Below, one piece after another: positions 55,020 through 63,496 of a stretch of 64,000 nucleotides of DNA. The notes under the pieces are model-generated. The model saw only the letters and a list, made by a program, of their open reading frames with translations, did not search any database and had not been told where the DNA came from. The stretch's first letter is position 1. Each line of letters opens with the position of its first letter. Position numbers and translations under genes: made by a program. Source of the stretch: Chryseobacterium echinoideorum (GTDB taxonomy: Bacteria; Bacteroidota; Bacteroidia; Flavobacteriales; Weeksellaceae); contig NZ_VKNW01000013.1 in assembly GCF_007474535.1 (NCBI RefSeq), forward strand, positions 1 to 64,000, given 5' to 3'.

Positions 55020-56597
55020 TTAATCAATCATAACAACTTTCACATTCCTGTTCCATTTATAGTTTTTAATATTCTGCCTCAGCTGATCCGTATGATGATC
55101 CACCGCATAAATTGAAACTGAATTTTTCGCTACCATTATCCCGTCTTGTATTGTGAGTATAGCCACCTTCTTCCATGTTTTCGGAACAAAACCGTTGAGC
55201 CACTCTTCATAAATAATAGCAATCTCATATTGATGACTCTCTGTATATCTGGTAAGAAATTCTTCAAACTCTTTGTCTGCTTTTTTCTTATTTTCATTAA
55301 AACGTATTGTTTCCTTTGATCCTAAACCCGCAGTGTCCAACAAATGAATATCTGTATAATAGCTGATTGCGCCAATATCATTTGCTACAACTTTAGATTC
55401 ATTATAATAGGTATGTAGAAATTTTGCAGACTGCACCTGCTGTTCATAAATATTTTTACCGCCTTTATCAAGCATTCTGTGAGCGAATGCGGTTTTGTAG
55501 CATAAAAGCAGTACATTCATCAAAACTAATACAGACAAAATTTTCTCTCTTTTAATATAATCTCTAAAATCATAAAAAATACCGCTTATTTTTGGAATGA
55601 TAACCATTGAAAAACCAGCAAGAATATATGCTTCGTATCGGAAACTTCCTTTTAGCTCCGCAAACAGGGAATGACAAATCATGAGCAGCGAAAAAACAAT
55701 CAGCAGAAAATTAGTCTGAATTAGATTATTCATCTTCTTTTTGTGAGTTCCTCTGCCTATAATGAAAACACTCATTAAAATAGGAAAGAAACCAATTTTA
55801 TAAAAACTGATATTCAGGAGAAAATGATCAAAAAAAATTGATTTTAACTGACGCAGAAAATCATCTCCAAAACTGATTTTCGTTCCTTTTACCACAACAG
55901 AATTAGGAAAAAAATATCCGTCCTGAAGATAATTAAAGTAGCAGAAAATAAGTACAGGAATAAAACCAGCTAATAATACAGTAAACGATTCTTTCCATTT
56001 TTTAACAAGGAGAAAAACAAACGAAAGAATGACAAAATAAAACATACTCTCAAAACGCACCAATCCCATCAAGATTAACGATAAATAGAAACCGGCAGCA
56101 GCAGATCTATTATTATTCATTCTGGAAAAACACCAGATATTTACAACAATCAGCAACACATGAAAGATATGCTCCATTCCTGATAACAGCTGAACATGAA
56201 GAACAGAAAAAAACAGTGTAAATATAACAGACAGCACAACAAGACTTACCGTATTAAAAACTGCTGAGAAATATTTAACCAAATAAAAAACAATCCCAAA
56301 TCCGCAAAACATATTGAAATATAAAGACAGCAGGTCATTATCACCAAAAATCTTGATAAGAACACTTATAATAAAAGTAAACAATGGTGATGATGAAGTA
56401 GATGAAAATTGATATTGTGTAATCCCCCAAACTTTGTGAACGGCAAAATTCTTGGCTATTGCCAAATGGATATAGGCATCATCAATAAGATAAGTATAAG
56501 AACCCTCTGTATGCCTGATTGAATTGAAATAATACCCCAGACAAACCACAACGAAAACAGAAATAACAAGAAGTAAACTTTTATTCTTTATAGACAT
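55020..56597 (-). CDS. polytopic GT-C-like glycosyltransferase membrane protein
   Basis: 525 residues with about ten transmembrane helices and a soluble C-terminal domain (about 400-525). The first periplasmic loop has DDAYIHLAIAKNFAVHKVWG and TSSSPLF, reminiscent of the DDxY-type acidic motif of GT-C enzymes that use polyprenyl-phosphate sugars. The C-terminal part (GAISYYTDIHLLDTAGLGSK) matches the C-terminal domain seen in related mannosyl- or arabinosyltransferase-like proteins. It probably adds a sugar to an envelope glycan or protein on the outer face of the inner membrane; donor and acceptor are unknown. It stands alone. Confidence 0.72.
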   Translation of the reverse strand: MSIKNKSLLLVISVFVVVCLGYYFNSIRHTEGSYTYLIDDAYIHLAIAKNFAVHKVWGITQYQFSSTSSSPLFTFIISVLIKIFGDNDLLSLYFNMFCGFGIVFYLVKYFSAVFNTVSLVVLSVIFTLFFSVLHVQLLSGMEHIFHVLLIVVNIWCFSRMNNNRSAAAGFYLSLILMGLVRFESMFYFVILSFVFLLVKKWKESFTVLLAGFIPVLIFCYFNYLQDGYFFPNSVVVKGTKISFGDDFLRQLKSIFFDHFLLNISFYKIGFFPILMSVFIIGRGTHKKKMNNLIQTNFLLIVFSLLMICHSLFAELKGSFRYEAYILAGFSMVIIPKISGIFYDFRDYIKREKILSVLVLMNVLLLCYKTAFAHRMLDKGGKNIYEQQVQSAKFLHTYYNESKVVANDIGAISYYTDIHLLDTAGLGSKETIRFNENKKKADKEFEEFLTRYTESHQYEIAIIYEEWLNGFVPKTWKKVAILTIQDGIMVAKNSVSIYAVDHHTDQLRQNIKNYKWNRNVKVVMID

Positions 56598-56781
56598 TAT
56601 TTATATTCATTATAAAAATACCAAAGATAAGTATCATCAATCATGTGATCCTATTTTCGGCACAATATTTCTATCAATTAGATTACTGTAAAAGATCCTT
56701 TGCTTTTGCGAAAATATCATTCTTAAAACATACCACTTTTATATCAACACTAAAATTTAAACCAATATAATATAAACAATT

Positions 56782-57258
56782 ATGAAAAACGCATCATTTA
56801 TCGGACTTAAAGAAAACGATACTCAAAAGATTTCAGAAAAACTAAATGTTTTATTAGCCAACTATTCGGTATTTTATCAAAATACACGAGGTTCACACTG
56901 GAACATCAAAGGGGAACAGTTTTTTACGCTTCATCCAAAATTTGAAGAATTATACAATAATCTTGTGCTTAAAATTGATGAAATTGCTGAGAGAATATTA
57001 ACATTAGGAGACACTCCTGCACACAATTATTCAGATTACCTCAATGTTTCGACGATTAAAGAAAGTAAAGAAGTTACAGATGGAAACAAAAGCGTTGAAA
57101 TTATTCTTAACTCATTTAAAGTGGTGATTGAACTTCAAAGAGAGTTATTAGAAATGAGCGAAAAAGCCGGAGATGAAGGAACCAATTCCCAAATGAGCGA
57201 TTATATTACCGAACAGGAAAAAGAAGTTTGGATGTACAGTTCATTTTTAGGTAAATAA
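56782..57258 (+). CDS. dps: Dps-family DNA-binding ferritin-like protein
   Basis: 158 residues. The four-helix ferritin-like fold shows the inter-subunit ferroxidase residues in RGSHWNIKGEQFFTLHPKFE (His, His) and IDEIAERILTLGD (Asp, Glu). Dps dodecamers oxidise and store iron and protect DNA from peroxide. The N-terminus lacks a long Lys-rich tail, so DNA binding may be weak. Monocistronic, with its own terminator; probably induced in stationary phase or under oxidative stress. Confidence 0.93.
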   Translation: MKNASFIGLKENDTQKISEKLNVLLANYSVFYQNTRGSHWNIKGEQFFTLHPKFEELYNNLVLKIDEIAERILTLGDTPAHNYSDYLNVSTIKESKEVTDGNKSVEIILNSFKVVIELQRELLEMSEKAGDEGTNSQMSDYITEQEKEVWMYSSFLGK

Positions 57259-57281
57259 AATAATCGCCCACCCTAAATATT

Positions 57282-57316
57282 TCAAAAATCGTCTTATTTT
57301 TAGACGATTTTTATTT
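57282..57316 (+). terminator. terminator of dps
   Basis: AAAATCGTC and GACGATTTT form a 9-bp stem with a 9-nt loop, followed by a T-rich tail. Confidence 0.8.
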
Positions 57317-57325
57317 TTAAATAAT

Positions 57326-57333
57326 TAAATTTG
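57326..57333 (+). promoter_or_regulatory. -7 promoter box of pncB
   Basis: TAAATTTG matches TAnnTTTG exactly, 17 nt before the ATG at 57351. No good TTTG is seen at -33. Confidence 0.5.
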
Positions 57334-57350
57334 CGTTAAAATTACACAAT

Positions 57351-58529
57351 ATGCAAAATATTCACCTCAATTCGATTCTTGATAACGATTTTTATAAAAT
57401 AACCATGCAGAATGCCGTGGTAAAACTTTTTCCGAGCCAGATGGTAAAGTATGAATTTATCAACCGCGGAAAACACCATTTCCCAGAAGGTTTTGATCAA
57501 GCTTTAAGAGAAATCATCAATAAAATGGCAGAATTAAAACTAACCAAAGACGAAAAGAAATTTTTGGCGAAAACCTGTCCATATCTTGATTTGCCTTACC
57601 TTGATTTTTTGGAAGGCTACCATTATGATCCTTCAGAAGTAAAAATAACCCAAACCGGAAATGATGTATCTGTAACCGTTGAAGGACTTTGGTACAGAAC
57701 CATCTTGTGGGAAGTTCCACTTTTGGCTATTATCAGCGAATTGCACTATGAGATGAACCACATGGAAAGAGACTCCAATGAAATCGTCATGAATAAAACG
57801 CTTGAAAAAGCAGAATCATTAAATAGACTGGGCGTTACTTTTGCAGAATTCGGAACCCGTAGAAGACATTCTTATAAGGTTCAGAATCTTGTTATGGAAG
57901 CATTGACTCAGAAAAAAGATTCAACATTTATCGGAAGCTCTAATGTTCATTTTGCAATGAAATATGGCGTAAAACCTATCGGAACTCATGCCCATGAATG
58001 GTTTATGTTCCATGGAGCCGAATTTGGATTTAAAATGGCAAACGAAATGGCTTTAGAACACTGGGTAGATGTTTACCGTGGTGATTTGGGAGTTGCGCTT
58101 TCAGACACTTACACCACTGACGTATTTTTCCGCCAGTTTGATAAAAAATTCGCCAAACTTTTTGATGGTGTGCGACACGACAGCGGCGATCCGCTGGAAT
58201 TTGCAGACAAAACCATTGCACATTATCAAAACAACGGAATCAATCCTTTATTCAAATACATTATCTTCTCTGATAATCTCAATCTGGAAAAGGTAGAAGA
58301 AATCACCAATTACTGCAAAGGAAAAATCGGGGTTTCTTTCGGAATCGGAACCAATCTCACCAACGATGTCGGTCTAAAGCCAATGAACATGGTGATGAAA
58401 CTTATTGGTGTTCAGGCTCCCAATAAAGAATGGATCCCCACCGTAAAACTTTCTGACGAAAAAGGAAAATATACCGGAGATCCAAAAATGATCGAACTGG
58501 CAAAAGAGTTTTTACGTATTAAAGATTAA
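57351..58529 (+). CDS. pncB: nicotinate phosphoribosyltransferase
   Basis: 392 residues. It makes nicotinate mononucleotide from nicotinate and PRPP with ATP in NAD salvage. Landmarks: N-terminal DNDFYKITMQNAVVKLFPSQ, FAEFGTRRRHSYKVQNLVME, the probable phosphorylated His in GTHAHEWFMFHGAEFGF, RHDSGDPLEFADKTIAHYQ, and FGIGTNLTNDVGLKPMNMVM. Length is typical. It begins an operon with the YciI lipoprotein gene, 12 bp downstream. Confidence 0.97.
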   Translation: MQNIHLNSILDNDFYKITMQNAVVKLFPSQMVKYEFINRGKHHFPEGFDQALREIINKMAELKLTKDEKKFLAKTCPYLDLPYLDFLEGYHYDPSEVKITQTGNDVSVTVEGLWYRTILWEVPLLAIISELHYEMNHMERDSNEIVMNKTLEKAESLNRLGVTFAEFGTRRRHSYKVQNLVMEALTQKKDSTFIGSSNVHFAMKYGVKPIGTHAHEWFMFHGAEFGFKMANEMALEHWVDVYRGDLGVALSDTYTTDVFFRQFDKKFAKLFDGVRHDSGDPLEFADKTIAHYQNNGINPLFKYIIFSDNLNLEKVEEITNYCKGKIGVSFGIGTNLTNDVGLKPMNMVMKLIGVQAPNKEWIPTVKLSDEKGKYTGDPKMIELAKEFLRIKD

Positions 58530-58541
58530 AACATACAAAAA

Positions 58542-59057
58542 ATGAAAAAAATAATATTTCTGCTGGCAATTTCATTCTTCATAACTTCATGTTTTATCCA
58601 TACAAAAGGCGAAAACGGAAAACCCGGACTTCCCGGAAAAGACGGAACTTCTCCCGATTCAAAAATTGGTTTTAATCAGAAAATGGCAGATTCTTTAGGC
58701 GCAGACCATTACGGGATGAAACCTTATATTATTGTAATGCTCACGACAGGCTCAGCGAAAATTGAAGACAAAACGAAAATGACCGAACTCATGAAAGGTC
58801 ACATGAGCAATATCGGAAGATTAGCCAAAGAAGGAAAAATAGTAGTTGCAGGACCATTTTCCGAAAAAAATATTCGGGATTATCGTGGAATGTTCATATT
58901 CAACACAAAGTCAAAAGAAGAAGCGGAATCTTGGGTAAAAACAGATCCTGCCGTTGCAGCCGGAGTTTTTGGTTATGAAATTTTTCCTTGGTACGGCTCT
59001 GCTGCTTTGCCATTGTACCTGAAACACCATAAGGAGATTGCTAAAGAAAATCCGTGA
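58542..59057 (+). CDS. YciI-like family lipoprotein
   Basis: 171 residues. The lipoprotein signal MKKIIFLLAISFFITSC has Cys17. A short Gly/Pro-rich linker (GENGKPGLPGKDGTSPD) precedes a YciI-like ferredoxin-fold domain (YIIVMLTTGSAKIEDKTKMT, KIVVAGPFSEKNIRDYRGMF, KTDPAVAAGVFGYEIFPWYG). Most YciI proteins are cytoplasmic and of unknown function; an exported lipidated form is common in Flavobacteriia. It lies 12 bp after pncB, probably by operon organisation alone. Confidence 0.85.
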   Translation: MKKIIFLLAISFFITSCFIHTKGENGKPGLPGKDGTSPDSKIGFNQKMADSLGADHYGMKPYIIVMLTTGSAKIEDKTKMTELMKGHMSNIGRLAKEGKIVVAGPFSEKNIRDYRGMFIFNTKSKEEAESWVKTDPAVAAGVFGYEIFPWYGSAALPLYLKHHKEIAKENP

Positions 59058-59131
59058 TCTTTTTAATCTAATGAAAATTTGACTTCGTAAACTTGTGAGC
59101 TTTTCTTATCTTTAATTAAAACTAAACTCAC

Positions 59132-59887
59132 ATGAAAACCATCGAAGAAGTTCTGAAAAAATTAGACGAAATCATTATCTGGGCCAAAGAAAACCAAAGT
59201 CCGGTCGGATATTTCGCCTGCACTTACCGAATAATGACCGCTCAGGTTTTGAAAGGAATTCAACAGAAAAAATTTGAAGATAACCCAAGAATGATTCTGT
59301 TGGATCTCGCTTTTGCTAACCGGTATCTTGAAGCCTGGGATAATTACAATTCAGGAAAAAAATGCACAAAATCGTGGCAGATAGCTTTTGATGCGGCAAA
59401 AAATAAAGATTTACTAATTCTTCAGCATATTTTTCTTGGAATGAATGCACACATCAATCTTGATTTGGGAATTTCCGCCGCATTCGTCATGCCGTACCGA
59501 AAAATCAGTCCTTTGAAAAAAGATTTTGAAAACATCAATAATGTGATTGCTTCTATTAACCAAAAGGTTCAGGATTCGTTAAATAAAATCTGTTATCCTA
59601 TTGATCTGATTGATAAACTTTCCAACGGAAAAGACAATGCCGTTTTAGATTTTGCCATTTCCAAAGCAAGAGAAACTTCCTGGGCAACGGCGGTGATTGT
59701 ATCTAATACCCCAAAGATCTTAAAACAGAATGTCATTGGAATTGTAGATTATGCCGCAGCAAAAGTTGCCACCCAAATTTTAAATCCTAAAATTCTGACC
59801 CCTGCCTTGCTGAAGGAATTAAAAAAATGTGAAAACAATGACGTAGTAAAGAATATTGAAATTCTGGCTTCTACAAAAAATGTATAA
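59132..59887 (+). CDS. DUF5995 family protein
   Basis: 251 residues, all-alpha and soluble, with ENQSPVGYFACTYRIMTAQV, LDLAFANRYLEAWDNYNSGK and the conserved HIFLGMNAHINLDLGISAA, where two His and several Asn/Asp could bind a metal. The family is of unknown function, and the His/Asp set suggests a hydrolase-like active site. No membrane or export signal. It lies 74 bp after the YciI gene and may be part of the same transcript. Confidence 0.85.
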   Translation: MKTIEEVLKKLDEIIIWAKENQSPVGYFACTYRIMTAQVLKGIQQKKFEDNPRMILLDLAFANRYLEAWDNYNSGKKCTKSWQIAFDAAKNKDLLILQHIFLGMNAHINLDLGISAAFVMPYRKISPLKKDFENINNVIASINQKVQDSLNKICYPIDLIDKLSNGKDNAVLDFAISKARETSWATAVIVSNTPKILKQNVIGIVDYAAAKVATQILNPKILTPALLKELKKCENNDVVKNIEILASTKNV

Positions 59888-59896
59888 AAAGAACTC

Positions 59897-60556
59897 TTAG
59901 TTTTTACCTATTTTTTTCATCAGGATCGCTTCCATTTTTTCATAGCCTTTTGCTGTTGGATGAATTTCGTCTTCGGTGTAGATTTTGTCCAGTCCGTTTC
60001 GGGAATCTTTCATTTCAGAATGATAATCTATGTAAGGGATATTGTGCTTTTTCGCATAGCCTTCAATCATTTTGTTGAGTGCGATTACTTTTTCCGCCGG
60101 ATGCATATCTTTTCTCCATCCGAAATCATAAGCAGGAAGCAAGGAGCATAAAACAACTTTGATATTATTTGCTTTTGCAAGTTCCACCATAGAAACTATA
60201 TTTCCAAAAACTTTGTATAAAGAAATCGGACCTTGATTTTCTGCAATATCATTGGTTCCGGCAAGAATGATCACACGTTTCGGTTTTAAATTGATGACAT
60301 CTTCACGGAATCTTAAAAGCATCTGCGAAGTTACCTGTCCACTGATTCCTCTTCCGACGAAATTATTTTTTTTGAAAAATGAAGGGTCAGTAGAAAACCA
60401 GCCTTCTGTGATAGAATCACCCATCAAAACAGAATTCGGAATTATATTTTGTGCTAAAACTTGCTGATTTTGCTTTTCATATTTCGCATAATTGGCAAAA
60501 TCCTGCCCTGAAAGTATCGCTGAAAACATCATGGCTGCAATGCTTAAAAATTTCAT
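59897..60556 (-). CDS. exported SGNH/GDSL hydrolase
   Basis: 219 residues. A signal peptide (MKFLSIAAMMFSAILSGQ) precedes the SGNH blocks: block I SVLMGDSITEGW with the catalytic Ser, block II GRGISGQVTSQML with Gly, block III ILAGTNDIAEN with Asn, and block V DEIHPTAKGYEKM with Asp and His. It is probably an esterase that removes acetyl or acyl groups from carbohydrate or lipid outside the cytoplasm; the substrate is unknown. It is convergent with the DUF5995 gene, nine bp apart, with no separate terminator seen. Confidence 0.92.
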   Translation of the reverse strand: MKFLSIAAMMFSAILSGQDFANYAKYEKQNQQVLAQNIIPNSVLMGDSITEGWFSTDPSFFKKNNFVGRGISGQVTSQMLLRFREDVINLKPKRVIILAGTNDIAENQGPISLYKVFGNIVSMVELAKANNIKVVLCSLLPAYDFGWRKDMHPAEKVIALNKMIEGYAKKHNIPYIDYHSEMKDSRNGLDKIYTEDEIHPTAKGYEKMEAILMKKIGKN

Positions 60557-60706
60557 GAAGGTTTATTTTAATTTGAAAGAATGAAATAACGGAAAACAAA
60601 TTGATTCTGCAAGTTTATATTTTGGAAAGTTGCGAAATTTTCTTTAAAAATTATTCCCATATCAAAACTTACGGTTTTCCATAAAACAAATCAACAGGTG
60701 TTTTTG

Positions 60707-60714
60707 TAATTTTG
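60707..60714 (+). promoter_or_regulatory. -7 box immediately before rmuC
   Basis: TAATTTTG matches TAnnTTTG and ends four bases before the ATG at 60719. If used, transcription would start at or next to the start codon, giving a leaderless mRNA. Confidence 0.45.
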
Positions 60715-60718
60715 GAAA

Positions 60719-62194
60719 ATGGAAATCACCTATTTAATTATCGGAATTATAGCCGGAGGAATCCTCGGCGCAGTTATTTTATACTTCGTTCTGAGATCTT
60801 CTTCCGTTCCGAGAAGTTCTTATGATGAACTCAATAACTTATCTATTAAAAACAGTTCCGATTTAGAAAATTCAAATCTGAAAATCCAGGAACTGCATCA
60901 AAATATCAATAAAGAAAAAGAGCTGAATCTTCAGCAAACCGATTTACTGAATGATCTGAAAAACGAATTTGCTAAGATTTCTGCTGAAAACAATTTCCTT
61001 CGTTCCCAAAATATGGAATTGGAAAAAATATCTGCCGAAAGACAGGAATTATTCATCAAAAATTCTGAATTAAAAGCTCAAAATGAAAGTCTTCATCAAT
61101 TGTTAGACAACCAAAAAGAAGAAATAAAAAAAATTCAGGAAGAAGGAAAACTTCAGTTTGAAAATTTAGCCAATAAAATCCTTGAAGAAAAAACGGAAAA
61201 ATTTACCACCCTCAACCAAAGCAACCTTAAAAATATTCTTGATCCCTTTCAGGAAAAAATCAATGAACTGAAAAACAAAGTAAATGAAGCCTATGAAAAA
61301 GAAAATAAAGAACGTTTTTCTTTGGGTGAAAAAGTAAAAGAATTAGCACTTCTCAACCAACAGATTTCTGAAGATGCCAAAAAATTAACAAAAGCGCTGA
61401 AAGGAGAAAGCAAAACTCAGGGAAACTGGGGCGAAATGATTCTTGAAAGTATTCTGGAAAAGTCTGGGCTGGTAAAAGGCAGGGAATATTTTCTTGAACA
61501 CGAACTACGTGACGAGGACAACAAAGCTCTTTTTTCTGAGTTTTCAGGCAAAAAAATGCGCCCCGATGCAGTGGTAAAATATCCTGATGAGAGAAACGTG
61601 ATCATAGATTCAAAAGTTTCTTTAACAGCGTTCACCGAACTTGTTGATGAGAATGATTCAGATATTTATCAAATCAAACTCAATCAGCATCTTTCATCCG
61701 TAAAAAACCATATTAACCAGCTGAGTCAGAAAGCGTATGATGATTACGGAAAATCTCTGGATTTCGTCATGATGTTTATTCCGAGTGAGCCTGCGTATAT
61801 TGCCGCCATGCAGGCTGATCAAAATCTTTGGAATTTTGCCTATGACAGAAGAATCCTGCTTTTAAACCCGAGTAATCTGATCACTTCTTTAAAACTGATT
61901 GCTGACCTCTGGAAACGCGAATATCAGAACCGAAACTCTGTAGAAATTGCAGAGCGTGGGGCTAAACTTTACGATAAGTTTGTAGGTTTTATAGAAAATC
62001 TGGAAAAGATCGGAAAGAATCTGGATCAGACTAAAAACACTTACAACGATGCCTACAAGCAGCTCTACACGGGCAACGATAACCTGATTATCCAAACTCA
62101 GAAACTGAAAAATTTAGGAATAAAAAATAAAAAAGAACTTCCTCAAAGCCTTGTTGAAAATTCTCAGAACACACTAGAAACTCCGGAAGAATAA
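60719..62194 (+). CDS. rmuC: DNA recombination protein RmuC
   Basis: 491 residues. An N-terminal membrane segment (YLIIGIIAGGILGAVILYFV) is followed by a long coiled coil (about 40-210) and the RmuC nuclease-like domain (KGESKTQGNWGEMILESILE, KKMRPDAVVKYPDERNVIID, DSKVSLTAF), which carries a PD-(D/E)xK-like core. RmuC limits inversions and has been linked to defence against foreign DNA; its enzymatic activity is not firmly shown. The C-terminus (NSQNTLETPEE) is a short acidic tail. The RNA methyltransferase gene follows after 63 bp. Confidence 0.95.
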   Translation: MEITYLIIGIIAGGILGAVILYFVLRSSSVPRSSYDELNNLSIKNSSDLENSNLKIQELHQNINKEKELNLQQTDLLNDLKNEFAKISAENNFLRSQNMELEKISAERQELFIKNSELKAQNESLHQLLDNQKEEIKKIQEEGKLQFENLANKILEEKTEKFTTLNQSNLKNILDPFQEKINELKNKVNEAYEKENKERFSLGEKVKELALLNQQISEDAKKLTKALKGESKTQGNWGEMILESILEKSGLVKGREYFLEHELRDEDNKALFSEFSGKKMRPDAVVKYPDERNVIIDSKVSLTAFTELVDENDSDIYQIKLNQHLSSVKNHINQLSQKAYDDYGKSLDFVMMFIPSEPAYIAAMQADQNLWNFAYDRRILLLNPSNLITSLKLIADLWKREYQNRNSVEIAERGAKLYDKFVGFIENLEKIGKNLDQTKNTYNDAYKQLYTGNDNLIIQTQKLKNLGIKNKKELPQSLVENSQNTLETPEE

Positions 62195-62245
62195 TTCGTT
62201 ATTTCAGATCAGTTCTGAGGTTTTTCATTTAACTGTAATTTTAAC

Positions 62246-62253
62246 TAATTTTG
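62246..62253 (+). promoter_or_regulatory. -7 box immediately before the RNA methyltransferase gene
   Basis: TAATTTTG matches TAnnTTTG, four bases before the ATG at 62258, the same arrangement as at rmuC. Confidence 0.45.
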
Positions 62254-62257
62254 CAGC

Positions 62258-63025
62258 ATGTTAATAGAAAGCTTTCAGAACGAAAAAGTAAAATACATTT
62301 CAAAACTTCTCACAGACAACAGATTCCGTAAAAAATCGAATGTGTTTGTCGTAGAAGGACAGCAGGAAAATGACCGCGCTCAGAAATACCATTTTGAACC
62401 GGTAGAATTTTTTATCTGTGAAAACATTTTTCTGAAAGAATTTCCGAAAGGAAAAATTCATCTCGTAAGCGATAAAGTTTATGAAAAAATTGCCTACCGG
62501 GGAACTTCCGAAGGAATTATAGGAATTTATAAAATGAAGGAAACAGATTTCTCTTCATTTAAACCTAAAGAGGACTCTACAATCATTATTGTAGAAGGAG
62601 TTGAAAAACCGGGAAATCTGGGTGCTATTTTACGCAGTTGTGAAGCTTTTGGAATTGACGCTTTAATCGTTGCTGACGGAAAAACAGATTTTTATAATCC
62701 AAATGTGATACGCTCCAGTGTAGGTTGCCTTTTCGGAATGAAAGTTTTCCAGACAGAGAACCCCAAAGTTTTAGAATTTCTGCAAAAAAACAAATTCAAC
62801 ATCTATACTACTATTATGGATGAATCTTCTGAAGATCTTTTCAAAAGAAATTTTTCTCAGCGATCCGCAGTTCTGTTTGGAACAGAACATTCAGGTTTGA
62901 GTGATTTCTGGTTTGGAAAAGGACAGAATACATTAATTCCCATGAGCGGAAGTATAGACTCTCTCAACTTAAGCAACGCTGTAGCGATAACCTGCTATGA
63001 AAGTTTAAAACAGAAAAAATCCTAA
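62258..63025 (+). CDS. TrmH/SpoU-family RNA 2'-O-methyltransferase
   Basis: 255 residues. The N-terminal substrate-binding domain (about 1-95: NDRAQKYHFEPVEFFICENI) resembles SpoU_sub_bind. The SPOUT catalytic domain follows with motif 1 VEGVEKPGNLGAILRSCEAF, motif 2 VLFGTEHSGLSDFWF and motif 3 PMSGSIDSLNLSNAVAITCY, which forms the SAM-binding knot. It methylates ribose in tRNA or rRNA; the exact target cannot be told (RlmB- and TrmH-like enzymes look alike). Length is normal. It ends ahead of a bidirectional terminator. Confidence 0.93.
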   Translation: MLIESFQNEKVKYISKLLTDNRFRKKSNVFVVEGQQENDRAQKYHFEPVEFFICENIFLKEFPKGKIHLVSDKVYEKIAYRGTSEGIIGIYKMKETDFSSFKPKEDSTIIIVEGVEKPGNLGAILRSCEAFGIDALIVADGKTDFYNPNVIRSSVGCLFGMKVFQTENPKVLEFLQKNKFNIYTTIMDESSEDLFKRNFSQRSAVLFGTEHSGLSDFWFGKGQNTLIPMSGSIDSLNLSNAVAITCYESLKQKKS

Positions 63026-63040
63026 GTATTAATAAACAAA

Positions 63041-63076
63041 AAAAACCGCTTCGCTGAGCGAAACGGTTCTTTTATT
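63041..63076. terminator. bidirectional terminator between the methyltransferase and small lipoprotein genes
   Basis: AACCGCTTCGCT and AGCGAAACGGTT pair with one mismatch, preceded by a run of A and followed by TCTTTTATT. Confidence 0.85.
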
Positions 63077-63091
63077 GTAAGTCGTAGCTAA

Positions 63092-63322
63092 TTACTTAAC
63101 TGCAGCTTTAGCAGAATCAGACTTCATTTCAACGCTATCTTGCTTCATGTTAGTTGCAGCATCGATAGAATCTTTCTGAGCGTTAGCTGCAGAATCCATA
63201 TTGTTTTGGATTGAATCAGCGTTGTTCTCGATAGAATCTTTGCTAGTTTCAGTAGATTCTCCTTTTTTACAAGCAACTAAAGAGATTGCAGCGATAGCAG
63301 CTACGAATAATGACTTTTTCAT
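63092..63322 (-). CDS. small lipoprotein with an Asn/Asp/Ser-rich low-complexity body
   Basis: 76 residues from the ATG at 63322; a TTG two codons earlier is less likely. The lipoprotein signal MKKSLFVAAIAAISLVAC gives Cys18. The rest is low complexity with repeated DS motifs (SKDSIENNADSIQNNMDSAA, MKQDSVEMKSDSAKAAVK) and looks unfolded or helical. Small lipoproteins of this type are common in Chryseobacterium, function unknown. A minus-strand -7 box TACCTTTG lies at 63392-63399. Confidence 0.82.
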   Translation of the reverse strand: MKKSLFVAAIAAISLVACKKGESTETSKDSIENNADSIQNNMDSAANAQKDSIDAATNMKQDSVEMKSDSAKAAVK

Positions 63323-63391
63323 AATCAATTAAATTTAATTTTGTTAATATTGTTTTTTAAATCTTTCTTCTGTTCTATTATTTGAACATGA

Positions 63392-63399
63392 CAAAGGTA
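63392..63399 (-). promoter_or_regulatory. -7 box of the small lipoprotein gene
   Basis: CAAAGGTA on the plus strand is TACCTTTG on the minus strand. It is the exact inverse of the -7 box at 63438-63445 that drives the opposite gene. Confidence 0.5.
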
Positions 63400-63413
63400 T
63401 AGAAGATGAAAAG

Positions 63414-63445
63414 TTTGTGTATGAAAATTAATTGTAATACCTTTG
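63414..63445 (+). promoter_or_regulatory. promoter upstream of the final partial gene
   Basis: TTTG at 63414-63417, a 20-nt spacer and TACCTTTG at 63438-63445 match the Bacteroidetes consensus. A second box TACTTTTG sits at 63492-63499 and overlaps the TTG start codon at 63497. Confidence 0.6.
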
Positions 63446-63496
63446 TAAAACAGTTTTACAATTTATTATAACTGAAAATCAATATTTTAACTACTT

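Noticed and set aside
55020-56597. Multidrug transporter for the polytopic protein at 55-56.6 kb
   Set aside because: The acidic loop motif DDAYIHLA after the first helix and the soluble C-terminal domain fit GT-C glycosyltransferases better than a transporter.
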